A stretch of DNA of 64,000 nt from Ipomoea triloba. Taxonomy: Eukaryota > Streptophyta > Magnoliopsida > Solanales > Convolvulaceae. Position 1 is the first letter of the stretch. Each line of letters begins with the position of its first letter. The stretch lies in NCBI RefSeq assembly GCF_003576645.1, contig NC_044916.1:7847725-7911724 (forward strand), written 5' to 3'. The notes below the pieces were generated by a model. The model saw only the letters and a program-made list of their open reading frames with translations, was not told where the DNA came from and searched no databases. Made by a program: the position numbers and the translations under genes. Of the stretch, positions 1 to 10,149 are shown in pieces.

Positions 1-356
1 TTTTTTTTTTTTTTTTTTTGAGAATATGTAATGTATAGGTTTTAATATGTAGAAAAAAACTGTTTTTCTACATGTATAGGTTTTAATATGTAGATAAACA
101 AAAATATGGCTGAAATGTAAATATGTTTTGTTTGTTCAATTAATTTTTAGAATTATGATGTAATTTGGGTTTCTCATTCATTTTCTTTCCTTACAAAATT
201 ATGAACAATTATATTAACTATGATTGGATGAGACTACCGAGCATGTAACCTTCCTTATGTGGAAAGTACGAATAATTTAAGTATATTAAAAATGTACTTT
301 TTGTTATGGTCGACAAAATACTGTGTTAGATCATGGTTCAGACAATAATTTGCCAT
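1..356. other. AT-rich 3' flank of the PPR gene
   Basis: No gene is visible. A T-run opens the window, and a 23-bp phrase containing GGTTTTAATATGTAGA occurs twice in tandem (about 32-93). The end (about 280-350) resembles the ATGGTCCAC-type AT-rich repeats found elsewhere in the window. Confidence 0.5.
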
Positions 357-2354
357 TTAGACTACTTTATTGTGAACTAAACTGTACCCTATTTCCCTAC
401 TCATCTTCCTTGCCATTGCAACCTCTCTAATCTGCACTGAGGTATCAAAATCCCCAATTTCACAGTAAAAGTTTGAAACTTGCAACCAAACAGCAGCCTC
501 CTCTGCTTCAAGCTTCATCAATTTCTCTGCAACTCTCCTTCCCACTTGCTCATTTTTATGAGTTCGACAACTCCGTAACAACGAGCTCCACATCACAGCA
601 TCTCCCTCAACTGTTGCAGCACAGTTCATCAACTCTTCGGCCTCACTCACCAAACCTCGGCGCCCGAGAAGGTCCACCATACATGAATAATGTCGCCTGT
701 CAGGGTTGATCCCGTGATGTGTTCTCATTGAATCGAACACTGTTCTTGCCTCTTCCACCATACCGGAGTGGCTGCACCCCATCAATACACACAGAAATGT
801 TACCTCGTCGGGCTTTAGGCCTTGTTGGATCATAGCTCCGAACATCTCGAGGGCCTCGGTTCCCTTTCCTAGCCTTGCGTATGCATTGATCATAGCGGTG
901 AAACAGATGGCATTAGGTGAAGGAAGCTCTATGAAGATCTGATCAGAGTGTTCAATGTGACCGGATTTTGAATAAGCATCGATCAGGGAACATGAAACCA
1001 CAATGTTATATTCAAACCCGACCTTTATTGCACAGCAATGCAACAAAGCACAGCTATTCAAGCTCACTGAGGCCGACAATGATAATGCCTTTAGCGTCGA
1101 GGACAAACTCACTTCGTCAAATCCAATACTTTCGTCAACCATAAAACCGAACAGTTCTAATACGTCTTCTATAACGTTGCAATGCAGCAAAGACGTCATC
1201 AACGAGTTACAACTCTCAAGAGATGCCTCGGGGGCATTCTCGAATAATGACACCAAACTCTCAACGTGCCCACATTTCCCATACATGTTAATCAAAGCAG
1301 ACTGAATAACAACATTTCCATAATCAAATCCCAATTTTAGGACAAAGCAATGAATTTGCTCTCCAAGCAGCAATTCTTTTCTCGCACTCGATAAACTTAA
1401 CAGTCCCAAGAAAGATTGAGCCGACGGCCTCTTCCCCCAAGATTGCATCTTTTCAAACACTTTCAAAGCATCCTGCAAAAGTCCATTGGCAGCATACACA
1501 GAAACCATTGAACTCCATGATATCACATCTTCAGGTGGAATACCTTCAAATGATTTCCTGGCATCACTTAGAACCCCACAAGCAGAGTAAAAATCAACCA
1601 AACCATTGGCTAAAAACAGATTTGTTACTAACCACCCATTCTTCAACACAAAACAATGTATTTGCCTTCCTTCAAGAAGAAGTCTCCCACTACCACAACC
1701 ACTTAGTAAATAACAAAAACTAAGTCCATTAGGCTCAACACCTGCCAATTTCATGTCAGTGTACAATCTTAATAACTCCTTTGACCTTCCTAAATCACAA
1801 ATTCCACGCAAAACAATATTCCACAATGTTAAATTCCTTTCAGGCAAGCCATAAAACAGTTTCAATGCAAATTCTATGAGACCCACTTTCATATACAGAT
1901 CAACAAGAGCACTAACAATGTATATGTTCATATCCAAACCAAAGACTATCACTCTACATTGTATCTCAAACCCTTTTCTGTAAAAACCTGCATTGTTACA
2001 TATACTCAAAACAGATGAGAATGTGGAAGAGTTCTCAGTTATTCCTTGGGAGACCATACTTTTGTAGAAGTAGAGAGATTTTCTGGGAAACCCAGATCGG
2101 TTTAGCCCAGAAATTACAGTGTTCCAGGAGATGACATCACATTCGGGCATTTCACCGAACAGTTGAAGGGCAGAGTCCAAAGACCCACATTTTATGAGAT
2201 TATCTATGGCTCTGTTGTATGAATATATGGTGGCATGACCATTTTGTAAGTACCCTAAAGGGGATGAAGAAAGTGGTCGGGGCAGGAGTTTGAAGTGAGG
2301 GGAAAAAATTGTGGCGGTCCTGGGGAAATGTGACAGTATTGTTTTGGTTGTCAT
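357..2354 (-). CDS. Pentatricopeptide repeat protein, PLS class with E-type C-terminus
   Basis: This is an intronless 665-residue protein made of back-to-back ~35-residue PPR motifs from about residue 45 to 590. Examples are DVISWNTVISGLNRSGFPRK and NAICFTAMINAYARLG, with alternating P, L and S lengths. After the last PPR comes an E-like region (MWSSLLRSCRTHKNEQVG onward). The protein stops at SLVHNKVV without a DYW domain. The first ~35 residues are rich in S, T, R and P with few acids, which fits an organelle transit peptide. PPR proteins of this class bind organellar RNA one base per repeat, and E-type members usually act in C-to-U editing with a DYW protein supplied in trans. The ORF has no internal break and the start is the first ATG of the frame. 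The exact RNA target and the Arabidopsis counterpart are not assigned. Confidence 0.9.
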   Translation of the reverse strand: MTTKTILSHFPRTATIFSPHFKLLPRPLSSSPLGYLQNGHATIYSYNRAIDNLIKCGSLDSALQLFGEMPECDVISWNTVISGLNRSGFPRKSLYFYKSMVSQGITENSSTFSSVLSICNNAGFYRKGFEIQCRVIVFGLDMNIYIVSALVDLYMKVGLIEFALKLFYGLPERNLTLWNIVLRGICDLGRSKELLRLYTDMKLAGVEPNGLSFCYLLSGCGSGRLLLEGRQIHCFVLKNGWLVTNLFLANGLVDFYSACGVLSDARKSFEGIPPEDVISWSSMVSVYAANGLLQDALKVFEKMQSWGKRPSAQSFLGLLSLSSARKELLLGEQIHCFVLKLGFDYGNVVIQSALINMYGKCGHVESLVSLFENAPEASLESCNSLMTSLLHCNVIEDVLELFGFMVDESIGFDEVSLSSTLKALSLSASVSLNSCALLHCCAIKVGFEYNIVVSCSLIDAYSKSGHIEHSDQIFIELPSPNAICFTAMINAYARLGKGTEALEMFGAMIQQGLKPDEVTFLCVLMGCSHSGMVEEARTVFDSMRTHHGINPDRRHYSCMVDLLGRRGLVSEAEELMNCAATVEGDAVMWSSLLRSCRTHKNEQVGRRVAEKLMKLEAEEAAVWLQVSNFYCEIGDFDTSVQIREVAMARKMSREIGYSLVHNKVV

Positions 2355-3522
2355 GAGAATGAGAGTGAAAACATAGAAATAATTAAGGGTAAGGAATTGG
2401 GAAGATTAGGTGAGAAGAAGATTGATAAGAAGAGTTTAAACCCATTTTCAGTCACTATTGTAATGTGATTATGTTAAAGCATATGTTGTCCAATTCAACA
2501 GGCTCTGATCTATGTATGATTACTTCAGCTGCAGCTGCTCCTCCTCGTTCCGAGAGTCACTAGAGGACATAAATTCGAGCATGGATAAGTAATTTTTCAG
2601 TCCGTCTTTGATGTGTATAAAGATTGAGTTCAACCCACACCTTACACCAACTTTTAGAGTTCAATTTCAATGATGTTTGATATAGGGTTTGAAGTTTGAA
2701 CCCCACTCTGTTACCTTCTGTTGTAACTTGAAGTCAGGTGATCAACTACTATACTAATCCGGTGTTGTGATTGATTGCATATTTAGAGCTCAACTTTTTT
2801 TTTTTAATAAAATTTTTTGGGTGTTGGCTATATTTGTTTATTGAATATTTGAAATGTACCCAATTTAACCCTCACACCATACTAAATTTTTTGACATTCA
2901 CTTCACTACTCTAATCTTTGTTCTACTTCTAAATATGTATTACCAAATTAATTTTCACCATTCACTACCCAACCTTTGTTGTAACTCTAATTATAATTTT
3001 TATATGAACATTATTTTTATAGAAAATTGTGCACTTCGTACTATTTACTTTATGTGAAAGACATACAATACTTGAATTTATATTAATTTCTAAACGATAC
3101 TATGTATTGTTTTTAATTTGAAAGAATTTTACTAAATAATGTCATTTTTCCATCTTAATATTTATTCAATATATTTTTTTATTTTTTTTGAAAACCAATA
3201 TATTTTTTTTATATTCATTAATTACTCAATTAGTTGCAATGCTCACAATAATGATTTTGAAACGAAATAAAACATCAATGAATTTTTAAAGTTATGAACA
3301 TTGATAACCATGTTATATAATACACCTTTCAATTTCCAGTTTCAACTATCAGCTTTTTAGCTTTCAATTTTAACTAGTTTTTTAGTTGTGTTTAAGCCTT
3401 AAATATATGAAAACTTATAGAATATAATATTTGTACAAAAAATTTTGTTAAAAAATTATGTAATAGACTAATATATGATAAATGTTGTAATTCTTTGTGT
3501 TTACAAGCAAGGAAGGGTTTTA
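2355..3522. other. Promoter side of the PPR gene and AT-rich intergenic DNA
   Basis: No gene is supported. About 2355-2470 is upstream of the PPR start on its strand and should hold its promoter and leader, but I see no clear TATA box. From about 2780 to 3522 the DNA is very AT-rich without coding pattern, and it ends at the GTATC target duplication of the LTR element. Confidence 0.5.
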
Positions 3523-3527
3523 GTATC

Positions 3528-3939
3528 TGACAGGGTAATTGGGTACCCGACCCGGAACCATTGTCATAACCAAGTTGCCGTTCAAACTACCCGACACCTC
3601 ACTCCTCAGCATCAAGGCGCAACGGTCCAACTCCTCAGCATTGATGGCCAACGTTCACCTCCTCAGCGTTGATGACAGACGTTCAGCTCCTCAGCATTCA
3701 ATACCTCAGGTATTGATGTCCAACGGTCAGCATTCAATACCTCAGGTATTGATGTCCAACGGTCACTGAACTGAATGGAATAAAAGGGCTCACAACCACG
3801 TAGCGGGGGCTCTCTGACACTTCTTACACTTCTTGCTAGACAATACATATCTCTTGTACACTGAGCACTACGCTCAACATTGTATTCAGATACTCAATAA
3901 TACTCAAATAATATATCCGGTAACACGTTATTACCGTCA
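3528..3939 (+). repeat. 5' LTR (412 bp)
   Basis: It starts TGACAGGG and ends TTACCGTCA. It matches the 3' LTR base for base by eye, except for an extra 36-bp tandem unit (3695-3730 followed by 3731-3766). U3 carries about four imperfect ~28-bp repeats starting CTCCTCAGC. A TATA-like AATAAAAG lies at 3779-3786. Confidence 0.95.
3695..3766 (+). repeat. 36-bp tandem duplication in U3 with a perfect small palindrome
   Basis: Two adjacent 36-bp units begin CATTCAATACCTCAGGTATT. Each holds the palindrome AATACCT-C-AGGTATT. The junctions share TCAG. The 3' LTR has only one unit (13366-13401). Confidence 0.92.
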
Positions 3940-3940
3940 T

Positions 3941-3959
3941 TGGTGCTTTCATTGAGAGC
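3941..3959 (+). other. Candidate primer-binding site
   Basis: TGGTGCTTTCATTGAGAGC begins one base after the 5' LTR. Its leading TGG is complementary to a tRNA CCA end. I cannot name the priming tRNA with confidence. Confidence 0.65.
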
Positions 3960-4024
3960 CGAGACCAGATCTTAGGCTAAATTTACAAAAATCTCAAACC
4001 ACTCAGTCCATCTCATCACTATCA

Positions 4025-7000
4025 ATGGCATCCGGATCCAGCAGCTCGCATACCCCTCGTCAGGTGAACAAGGGTCACCCCTCAGGTGATCTTCGTGAGC
4101 AGCTCAATAGTAACCGCGGTGGTGACCTTCGTAGCCAGCTCAACGACAATCACCAGCGCAGAGAAGGTGACCTCCGTAGCCAACTCAACAACAACCATGG
4201 TGGTGGCCGTACTCCCCTCCCAGCAACCGCTGCTCCCGCCCAGGTGGTGGACCTTCAGGCGGCAGCGCAGATCATCCAACAGGCGGCGACGACGATGGCC
4301 CAACTAGTCGCAGGAATGCAAGGCCAGATCTTACCGCCACCACCCCCTCTGGAGGAAGAAGTGCAATCTCCGAGGCAAAACAGAACTCAACGGCACGAGG
4401 GTGGAACTCAACCAGTTTCCAGATCTGTTCGAGAACGACCGGCGGCTTCTAGATCTATCCGAGATCGGTTGGGGGTGCAAGGATCCTCCAATAGAGGTCC
4501 CCGTGCCCAAGCGGGAAACGTAGTAACCAAACGACCATCCGGTGAAAGGATGGGCGAATCTGGTGGGTTGGCTCCGCGTCACTCCACTAGACACAAAACA
4601 CCGCAGGAAGGCCTGGTGGAAAGACTCCAAAGGCAGATAGATGATTTGGAAAAGAAAGTAGAAGCAAGAGAACACTCACCAGAACCGGAGGTAAGAATGG
4701 CCGCTCCATTCTCTCCTGACATAATGGAAGTTCCTCTTTCAAAAGACTTTCGATTACCCACCATCAAGGCCTACACTGGCACTTCAGATCCACGTACCCA
4801 TATGACAAGATACAAGGCAGCCATGGTCATGATTGGGGCAAGCGATGCCATAATGTGTAGAGCGTTCTTGTCCACCTTGGACGGGACTGCTCAAGATTGG
4901 TTTAACACAATCCCAGACGGATCAATTCAGACCTTTGCAGAGCTATCCAAAAGTTTCTTGTCTTATTTCTCAGGGAGTATACAACATAAGAAACCATTCT
5001 CACATCTTGGTGGGGTAAAACAGGATAAGGGAGAAAGCCTGCGAGATTTCTTAAGCAAATGGAAAAAAGAAGTCAACAACGTATATGACTTCGATTCAAA
5101 GGCAGCGATTCTCATCTTCATCCAAGCACTAAGGTCAGGTGATTTCCACAAACAAATGAACGCCCACCACCCACGCTCTTATGAAGAACTCATGAGAACA
5201 GCCAATCGGTACGCAGACGCTGAGGAGGCTGACAGGAGGAAAAAGGATGAGGAGGAAGGACGAAAGAGTGGGCGACCTGATAAAGCTGGTCCGCCCAGCC
5301 AGGCACCACGACCAAACCAACCACCCTCAAAGAAGGGAAGAGATGACCGACCTCGCCTCATCCCGTTGCGACATCTGACACCGCTGACTCACCCAGTTAG
5401 CGTAATCCTAAATCAAGCCGAAGACATGGGGATCGTGCAATTTCCGCAGGAGTGCATGAAAGTCTCCCCAAATGCGGATCAATCCAAGTATTGCAGATTC
5501 CATAGGCAGGTGGGCCATGATACCGATGAATGCAACGTGTTAAAACGCCAGATTGAGGAGCTCATCCAGAGGGGATACTTCAAACAGTTCGTCAAACGGT
5601 CAGGCCAGCAAACGCCGGGCCAAAAGTCAAGCCAACAACAACCTCCGCGTAGTTTACCAAAAAATGTTTGGAAGAAGGATGACAGCTCCGAACCGTCATC
5701 CTCGAGTGGTAAGAAAAGGGAACACGACCAAGTTACAGTAACTGATCTCTCTGACAAAGACACAGAAGAGCCTAGGAAACACAAGAAGCAGACTATACAC
5801 TTCATCTACGGAGGTCCTGCAGGCGGAGACACACAGGCAGAGAGGAAGAAGTGGAGTCGCCAGTTATATGTCGGTGAGGTGGTCAGCCTTCCAAAGGGAA
5901 AAAAGCAGAGGAGGGAACCCATTACCTTCTCTGACGATGACCTCCCAGAAGGTCCACTGCCTCACCGAGATGCGTTGGTGATCAAAATGGAGATTAACGA
6001 CAGCATCGTGCATCGCATACTCGTAGACACCGGAAGCTCAGTCAACGTGATGTACTACGACGCTTTCACCAAACTGGGACTCCCCAGAAATCAACTCAAA
6101 GAGGTACGGACTCCACTTTCTGGTTTTACGGGAGATTCAATAGAGACGGAGGGATCCGTGGTACTACCGGTAGAGATAGGCGTGAGCCCCAACACCTCCA
6201 AGATAAACATGGAGTTCATTGTTGTGAAACTCACATGTGCCCATAACATCATACTGGGGAGGCCAGCTCTGGAAGACCTGAAGGCCATAATTTCGATGGA
6301 GCACCTATGCATGAAATTTCCCACGCCATACGGGATAGGAGTTGCGAGAGGAGATCAAAGGGCAGCTCGTAGCTGTTACGTCAAAGCGTGCAAGAAAATT
6401 GGACAGAAAGATCTGCGGGTCCACACCATCGCAGAAAAAGTGCTGAGAGAAGAGGAGGGCTGGCCCCGCGCCGAGCCTGCATCTGAAACAGAAGACGTGG
6501 TGGTCGATCCCGCACGAGCAGATAGGGTCGTAAAGATTGGCACTGGATTGGCACCAGAACTAAGAGCCCAGATAGTCGAAGTCATCCGACAGTTTAAAGA
6601 AGTTTTTGCGTGGGGTCCAGAAGACATGCCAGGTATCAATCGAAACATTATAACCCATAAGTTAGCCGTGGACCCTACCAAGAAACCAATACAACAGAGA
6701 AAGCGATACATGTCGGCTGAACGAAGGGACTTTGTGAAAAACGAGGTGGTCGCGTTGACACAAGCAGGACATCTCAAGGAGATCTATTATCCCGAGTGGT
6801 TGAGCAACGTAGTCCTGGCCCCAAAAGGTTCCACGTGGAGAATGTGCGTGGATTATACAGATCTCAATAGAGCCTGCCCTATGGATCGATTCCCCTTGCC
6901 AAATATTGATCAGCTGGTGGATGAGACGGCAGGATGCGAATTGATGAGTTTCATGGATGCCTTCCGTGGGTACCATCAGATATTCATGCATGAGGAGGAT

Positions 7001-8221
7001 GCGGAGAAGACCGCGTTCACCACCCCAGAAGGTATTTTTTGCTACTTGGTCATGCCGTTCGGCCTCAAGAACGCAGGCGCAACTTACACCCGGATGGTGG
7101 CCAAGTTGTTTGGGAAAGTACTGGGACGAAACATGGAGGCATACGTAGACGACATGATTGTCAAGAGCCGTAGAGGTGCCTCTCATGTCAAAGACCTTAA
7201 CGAGGTATTTTCTATTATGAGAAATTTCAATTTACGCCTGAACCCTAAGAAATGCACGTTCGCAGTCAATGGGGGCAAGTTTCTGGGATTTATGGTTACT
7301 AGAAATGGGATAGAACCAAACCCAGAAAAGGTAAAAACCATTCTGGACATGGAACCCCCGCGGTCCATCAAAGAAGTCCAAAGGCTCAATGGTCGCTTAG
7401 CGGCTTTGGGTCGATTTCTATCTAAATCGGCCGAACGATCCCTTCCCTTCTTCCAGATACTAAAGAAGAATAAGGGGTTTGAATGGACCCCAGAGTGTCA
7501 GTCGGCCTTCGATGATTTGAAAAAATATTTGCTATCACCGCCACTGCTTGCAAAACCAGAGGCGGGTGAAACCTTACTCTTATACCTGGGTATATCACAG
7601 GGTGCGATCAGCTCCGTGTTGGTCAAAGAGCAAGAAGGGACTCAGCGTCCCATTTACTATGTGAGCAAGGCTTTACATGACGCAGAACTACGGTACACTG
7701 CCGTGGAGAAAACAATGTTTGCTGCGGTCACCGCCTCTAAAAGGTTGGCCCATTACTTCCAAGCTCATCCCATCCATGTACTCTCACATCAACCATTAGG
7801 GAGTTTCTTACGAAACACTAACTCTGCTAGGATGGCCAGATGGGCCATGCACCTCAGCCAGTTCGACATTGAATTCAAACCAAGGCCCGCCATCAAAGGT
7901 CAAGCCCTCGCAGACTTCATAGTGGAATGCACAGCCCGTGAGGTGACGGAGCAGGTGGAAAATGAAGATGGGGGATGGTGGACCTTGTCTACGGATGGCT
8001 CATCCAACAGTAAAGGTCGCGGTGGTGGAGTAGTGCTCATCACCCCGGAAGGATTCCGCGCTTACTATGCAATCAGGTTCCACTTCAAGTTATCTAACAA
8101 TGAGGCAGAGTATGAGGCCCTCCTCAACGGACTGCGGTTAGCAGCAGGACTGCGAGCGGAAAAAGTTCGCATCCGGTGTGATTCCAAGTTAGTAGGTGAC
8201 AGGGGAGTACGAAGCCAATGA
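4025..8221 (+). CDS. Gag-pol polyprotein of the Tat element: gag, protease, RT, start of RNase H
   Basis: This 1398-residue ORF encodes most of the replication machinery. A low-complexity N-terminus (about 1-220) is followed by the retrotransposon gag domain (about 230-420, LRDFLSKWKKEVNNVYDF). A zinc-finger-like segment, YCRFHRQVGHDTDEC, lies near 490. The aspartic protease active site LVDTGSSVNVMYYD is near 665, and the RT catalytic YVDDM is near 1040. RNase H starts with TDGSSNSKG near 1323. The ORF ends early, inside RNase H, after a frame change at about 8190-8205. In the next frame the RNase H homology resumes, but it meets an additional TAA near 8262. The region is thus split from integrase by at least two lesions. 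The first ATG (4025) lies 86 bp after the LTR and fits the usual gag start. Confidence 0.93.
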   Translation: MASGSSSSHTPRQVNKGHPSGDLREQLNSNRGGDLRSQLNDNHQRREGDLRSQLNNNHGGGRTPLPATAAPAQVVDLQAAAQIIQQAATTMAQLVAGMQGQILPPPPPLEEEVQSPRQNRTQRHEGGTQPVSRSVRERPAASRSIRDRLGVQGSSNRGPRAQAGNVVTKRPSGERMGESGGLAPRHSTRHKTPQEGLVERLQRQIDDLEKKVEAREHSPEPEVRMAAPFSPDIMEVPLSKDFRLPTIKAYTGTSDPRTHMTRYKAAMVMIGASDAIMCRAFLSTLDGTAQDWFNTIPDGSIQTFAELSKSFLSYFSGSIQHKKPFSHLGGVKQDKGESLRDFLSKWKKEVNNVYDFDSKAAILIFIQALRSGDFHKQMNAHHPRSYEELMRTANRYADAEEADRRKKDEEEGRKSGRPDKAGPPSQAPRPNQPPSKKGRDDRPRLIPLRHLTPLTHPVSVILNQAEDMGIVQFPQECMKVSPNADQSKYCRFHRQVGHDTDECNVLKRQIEELIQRGYFKQFVKRSGQQTPGQKSSQQQPPRSLPKNVWKKDDSSEPSSSSGKKREHDQVTVTDLSDKDTEEPRKHKKQTIHFIYGGPAGGDTQAERKKWSRQLYVGEVVSLPKGKKQRREPITFSDDDLPEGPLPHRDALVIKMEINDSIVHRILVDTGSSVNVMYYDAFTKLGLPRNQLKEVRTPLSGFTGDSIETEGSVVLPVEIGVSPNTSKINMEFIVVKLTCAHNIILGRPALEDLKAIISMEHLCMKFPTPYGIGVARGDQRAARSCYVKACKKIGQKDLRVHTIAEKVLREEEGWPRAEPASETEDVVVDPARADRVVKIGTGLAPELRAQIVEVIRQFKEVFAWGPEDMPGINRNIITHKLAVDPTKKPIQQRKRYMSAERRDFVKNEVVALTQAGHLKEIYYPEWLSNVVLAPKGSTWRMCVDYTDLNRACPMDRFPLPNIDQLVDETAGCELMSFMDAFRGYHQIFMHEEDAEKTAFTTPEGIFCYLVMPFGLKNAGATYTRMVAKLFGKVLGRNMEAYVDDMIVKSRRGASHVKDLNEVFSIMRNFNLRLNPKKCTFAVNGGKFLGFMVTRNGIEPNPEKVKTILDMEPPRSIKEVQRLNGRLAALGRFLSKSAERSLPFFQILKKNKGFEWTPECQSAFDDLKKYLLSPPLLAKPEAGETLLLYLGISQGAISSVLVKEQEGTQRPIYYVSKALHDAELRYTAVEKTMFAAVTASKRLAHYFQAHPIHVLSHQPLGSFLRNTNSARMARWAMHLSQFDIEFKPRPAIKGQALADFIVECTAREVTEQVENEDGGWWTLSTDGSSNSKGRGGGVVLITPEGFRAYYAIRFHFKLSNNEAEYEALLNGLRLAAGLRAEKVRIRCDSKLVGDRGVRSQ

Positions 8222-8324
8222 AGGGAACATGCAAAGGTACAGGGACGCAGTGCTGCGAACCTTGCGATAATTCGAGGGGTATGAAATCCACCAAGTACCT
8301 CGAGAACAGAATGCTGACGCTGAC
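8190..8324 (+). pseudogene. Broken RNase H to integrase connection
   Basis: Coding similarity continues through this stretch in a different frame from the upstream ORF, through a tract ending in ADADMLSKLS that is typical of the end of gypsy RNase H. One indel and one in-frame stop separate the two large ORFs. No restored reading is given. Confidence 0.75.
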
Positions 8325-9680
8325 ATGCTCTCCAAGCTGAGCACTGGGATCCCTGGCCACATTCGTAAGATTGCTCGGGTGGAGGATTTGGAGACATCCA
8401 GCATCGATATCTCATGGGTTTGCCCCGTGCAATCCAGAGAGCCATGTTGGATTGACCACATCACAAAGTACAAGAAGGAAGGCACTTTACCAGTGGACGA
8501 GCAAGATGCAAAGCTAACAAAGTTGCGGGCACCCAGCTACGTGATATTAGAAGACAAGTTGTATAAACGATCCTATAATGGCACACTCTTGAAGTGTGTG
8601 CACCCTGACGAAGCAGAGCTGATGATGCGAGAAGTCCACGAGGGAGTGTGCTCCGCGCATCAAGGAGCATATACCATAGCTCGACGCATCATGCTGCAAG
8701 GTTTCTTCTGGCCAAAGATGTTAAAGGATTGCGCAGAATACGCCAGGCGATGCCCTAAGTGTCAAGAGTTCCAGACATTGCCAGGACGACCCGCAACCAA
8801 CTACACTCCGGTGAGCACAGCAATTCCATTCTCGAGATGGGGAATTGACTTGGTAGGAGCCCTTCCCACGGGCTCGGGAAGCCGGAAGTACATTATCGTA
8901 GCCATTGACTACTTCACCAAATGGGTGGAAGCTGAACCGCTGGCTAGTATCACAGCGGCCAGGTGTAAAAAGTTCGTGGAAAAGAACATACTGTGCCGCT
9001 TCGGCATCCCCATCCAAGTAATCACGGACAACGGACGTCAATTCGAAGGCAGAGAGTTTTCAGATTTTTTGACGGAATGGGGCATCAAGCATAGTCGGGT
9101 GGCGGTATCATACCCGCAGGCAAATGGTCAGGTAGAGAATGCCAATAGAACCATCCTGGATGGTTTGAAGAGGAAATTAGAAGCAGCTGGCGGGGCGTGG
9201 GTTGAGGAGCTGGATAGCATCCTTTGGACTTACCGCACAACCCCAAGGAGGGCTACTGGTGAAACTCCTTTCGCATTGAGTTACGGGTTCGAAGCTCGAG
9301 CCCCAGCAAAGGTGATGATACCAAGTAGAAGGATGGAAGAGTACGATGCAGAGCAAAATGAGATCCAACAGAGAACTGATCTCAATTTCATAGAGGAAAA
9401 ACGAGAAACTGCGTTCTGTAGGATGGAAAACTACAACAGACAGTTGAAGTCCTATCATGACGCCAAAGCTAAACCCAGGTACTTTCAAGTAGGTGATTAT
9501 GTTTTGAGAAGAAGGGAAGTCAGTCAACCCTTGGAAGGAGGCAAGTTCGCGAAAAAATGGGAGGGTCCGTACATCATCGATGAAGTGATTCGCCCGGGAA
9601 CTTACAAGTTGACGACAGTCGGTGGCAGGTTGATTGATAGGATATGGAATTCAGAACACTTAACAAAATTTTATCATTAA
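8325..9680 (+). CDS. Integrase of the Tat element
   Basis: This 451-residue ORF inserts the cDNA copy into the host chromosome. The zinc-binding HHCC module is near residues 105-150 (HEGVCSAH ... CPKC). The catalytic core follows with D in VAIDYFTKW (near 193), D in VITDNGRQF (near 234) and E in GQVENANR (near 270). The C-terminal part carries the GPYIIDEV module and ends WNSEHLTKFYH, with no chromodomain. The listed start is an internal Met in the tail of RNase H. In an intact element this would be the C-terminus of the polyprotein, so integrase here is uncoupled from RT by the upstream breaks. Confidence 0.92.
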   Translation: MLSKLSTGIPGHIRKIARVEDLETSSIDISWVCPVQSREPCWIDHITKYKKEGTLPVDEQDAKLTKLRAPSYVILEDKLYKRSYNGTLLKCVHPDEAELMMREVHEGVCSAHQGAYTIARRIMLQGFFWPKMLKDCAEYARRCPKCQEFQTLPGRPATNYTPVSTAIPFSRWGIDLVGALPTGSGSRKYIIVAIDYFTKWVEAEPLASITAARCKKFVEKNILCRFGIPIQVITDNGRQFEGREFSDFLTEWGIKHSRVAVSYPQANGQVENANRTILDGLKRKLEAAGGAWVEELDSILWTYRTTPRRATGETPFALSYGFEARAPAKVMIPSRRMEEYDAEQNEIQQRTDLNFIEEKRETAFCRMENYNRQLKSYHDAKAKPRYFQVGDYVLRRREVSQPLEGGKFAKKWEGPYIIDEVIRPGTYKLTTVGGRLIDRIWNSEHLTKFYH

Positions 9681-9809
9681 GAAGTCAAGTCCTGGTCTGT
9701 CCAGGTTATCTTGGTCTGTCCACAATGTTGGTCCGTCCAACAAAGATGAATAAAACTCTATGTTTTTAAAGAGGGGCATCATATAAGAAAAAAAAAAAAA
9801 AAAAAAAAA

Positions 9810-9998
9810 CCGTGCACCGAGACTTCGGCCCAGCGCCGAAGTCACACCACGGGACTTCGGCACTTGACCGAAGTCACGCCACGGCACGACTTACGCCACG
9901 CGCAGCGTACTTCGGCGACTCGGCCCGAAGTCACGCCAGACGATTCGCCAGCGCCGAAGTCCGCCGTAGCGCAACCTCGCGCCCGTGCCGAGTGCAAA
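9810..9998. repeat. GC-rich TTCGGC/GCCGAA hairpin array, copy A
   Basis: About 190 bp of strongly GC-rich DNA holds repeated ACTTCGGC and GCCGAAGTCAC half-sites that pair as short stem-loops. It sits between A-runs at about 9788-9809 and 9997-10018. It lies just after pol and before the antisense ORFs. Confidence 0.8.
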
Positions 9999-10149
9999 AA
10001 AAAAAAAAAAAAAAAAAAGTGCTCAAAACAAAAAAAAAAACAACAACTCGAATTCAATATTCAGACAAAACAATACAAGTGTTCAACACACGAATAACTG
10101 CGAAACTAGTATTCAAAACACAGTGCGGATGCAAGATGAATCAGGTACG

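Noticed and set aside
473..1723. Plus-strand ORFs within the PPR gene
   Set aside because: Opposite-strand shadows of a continuous, motif-rich minus-strand frame.
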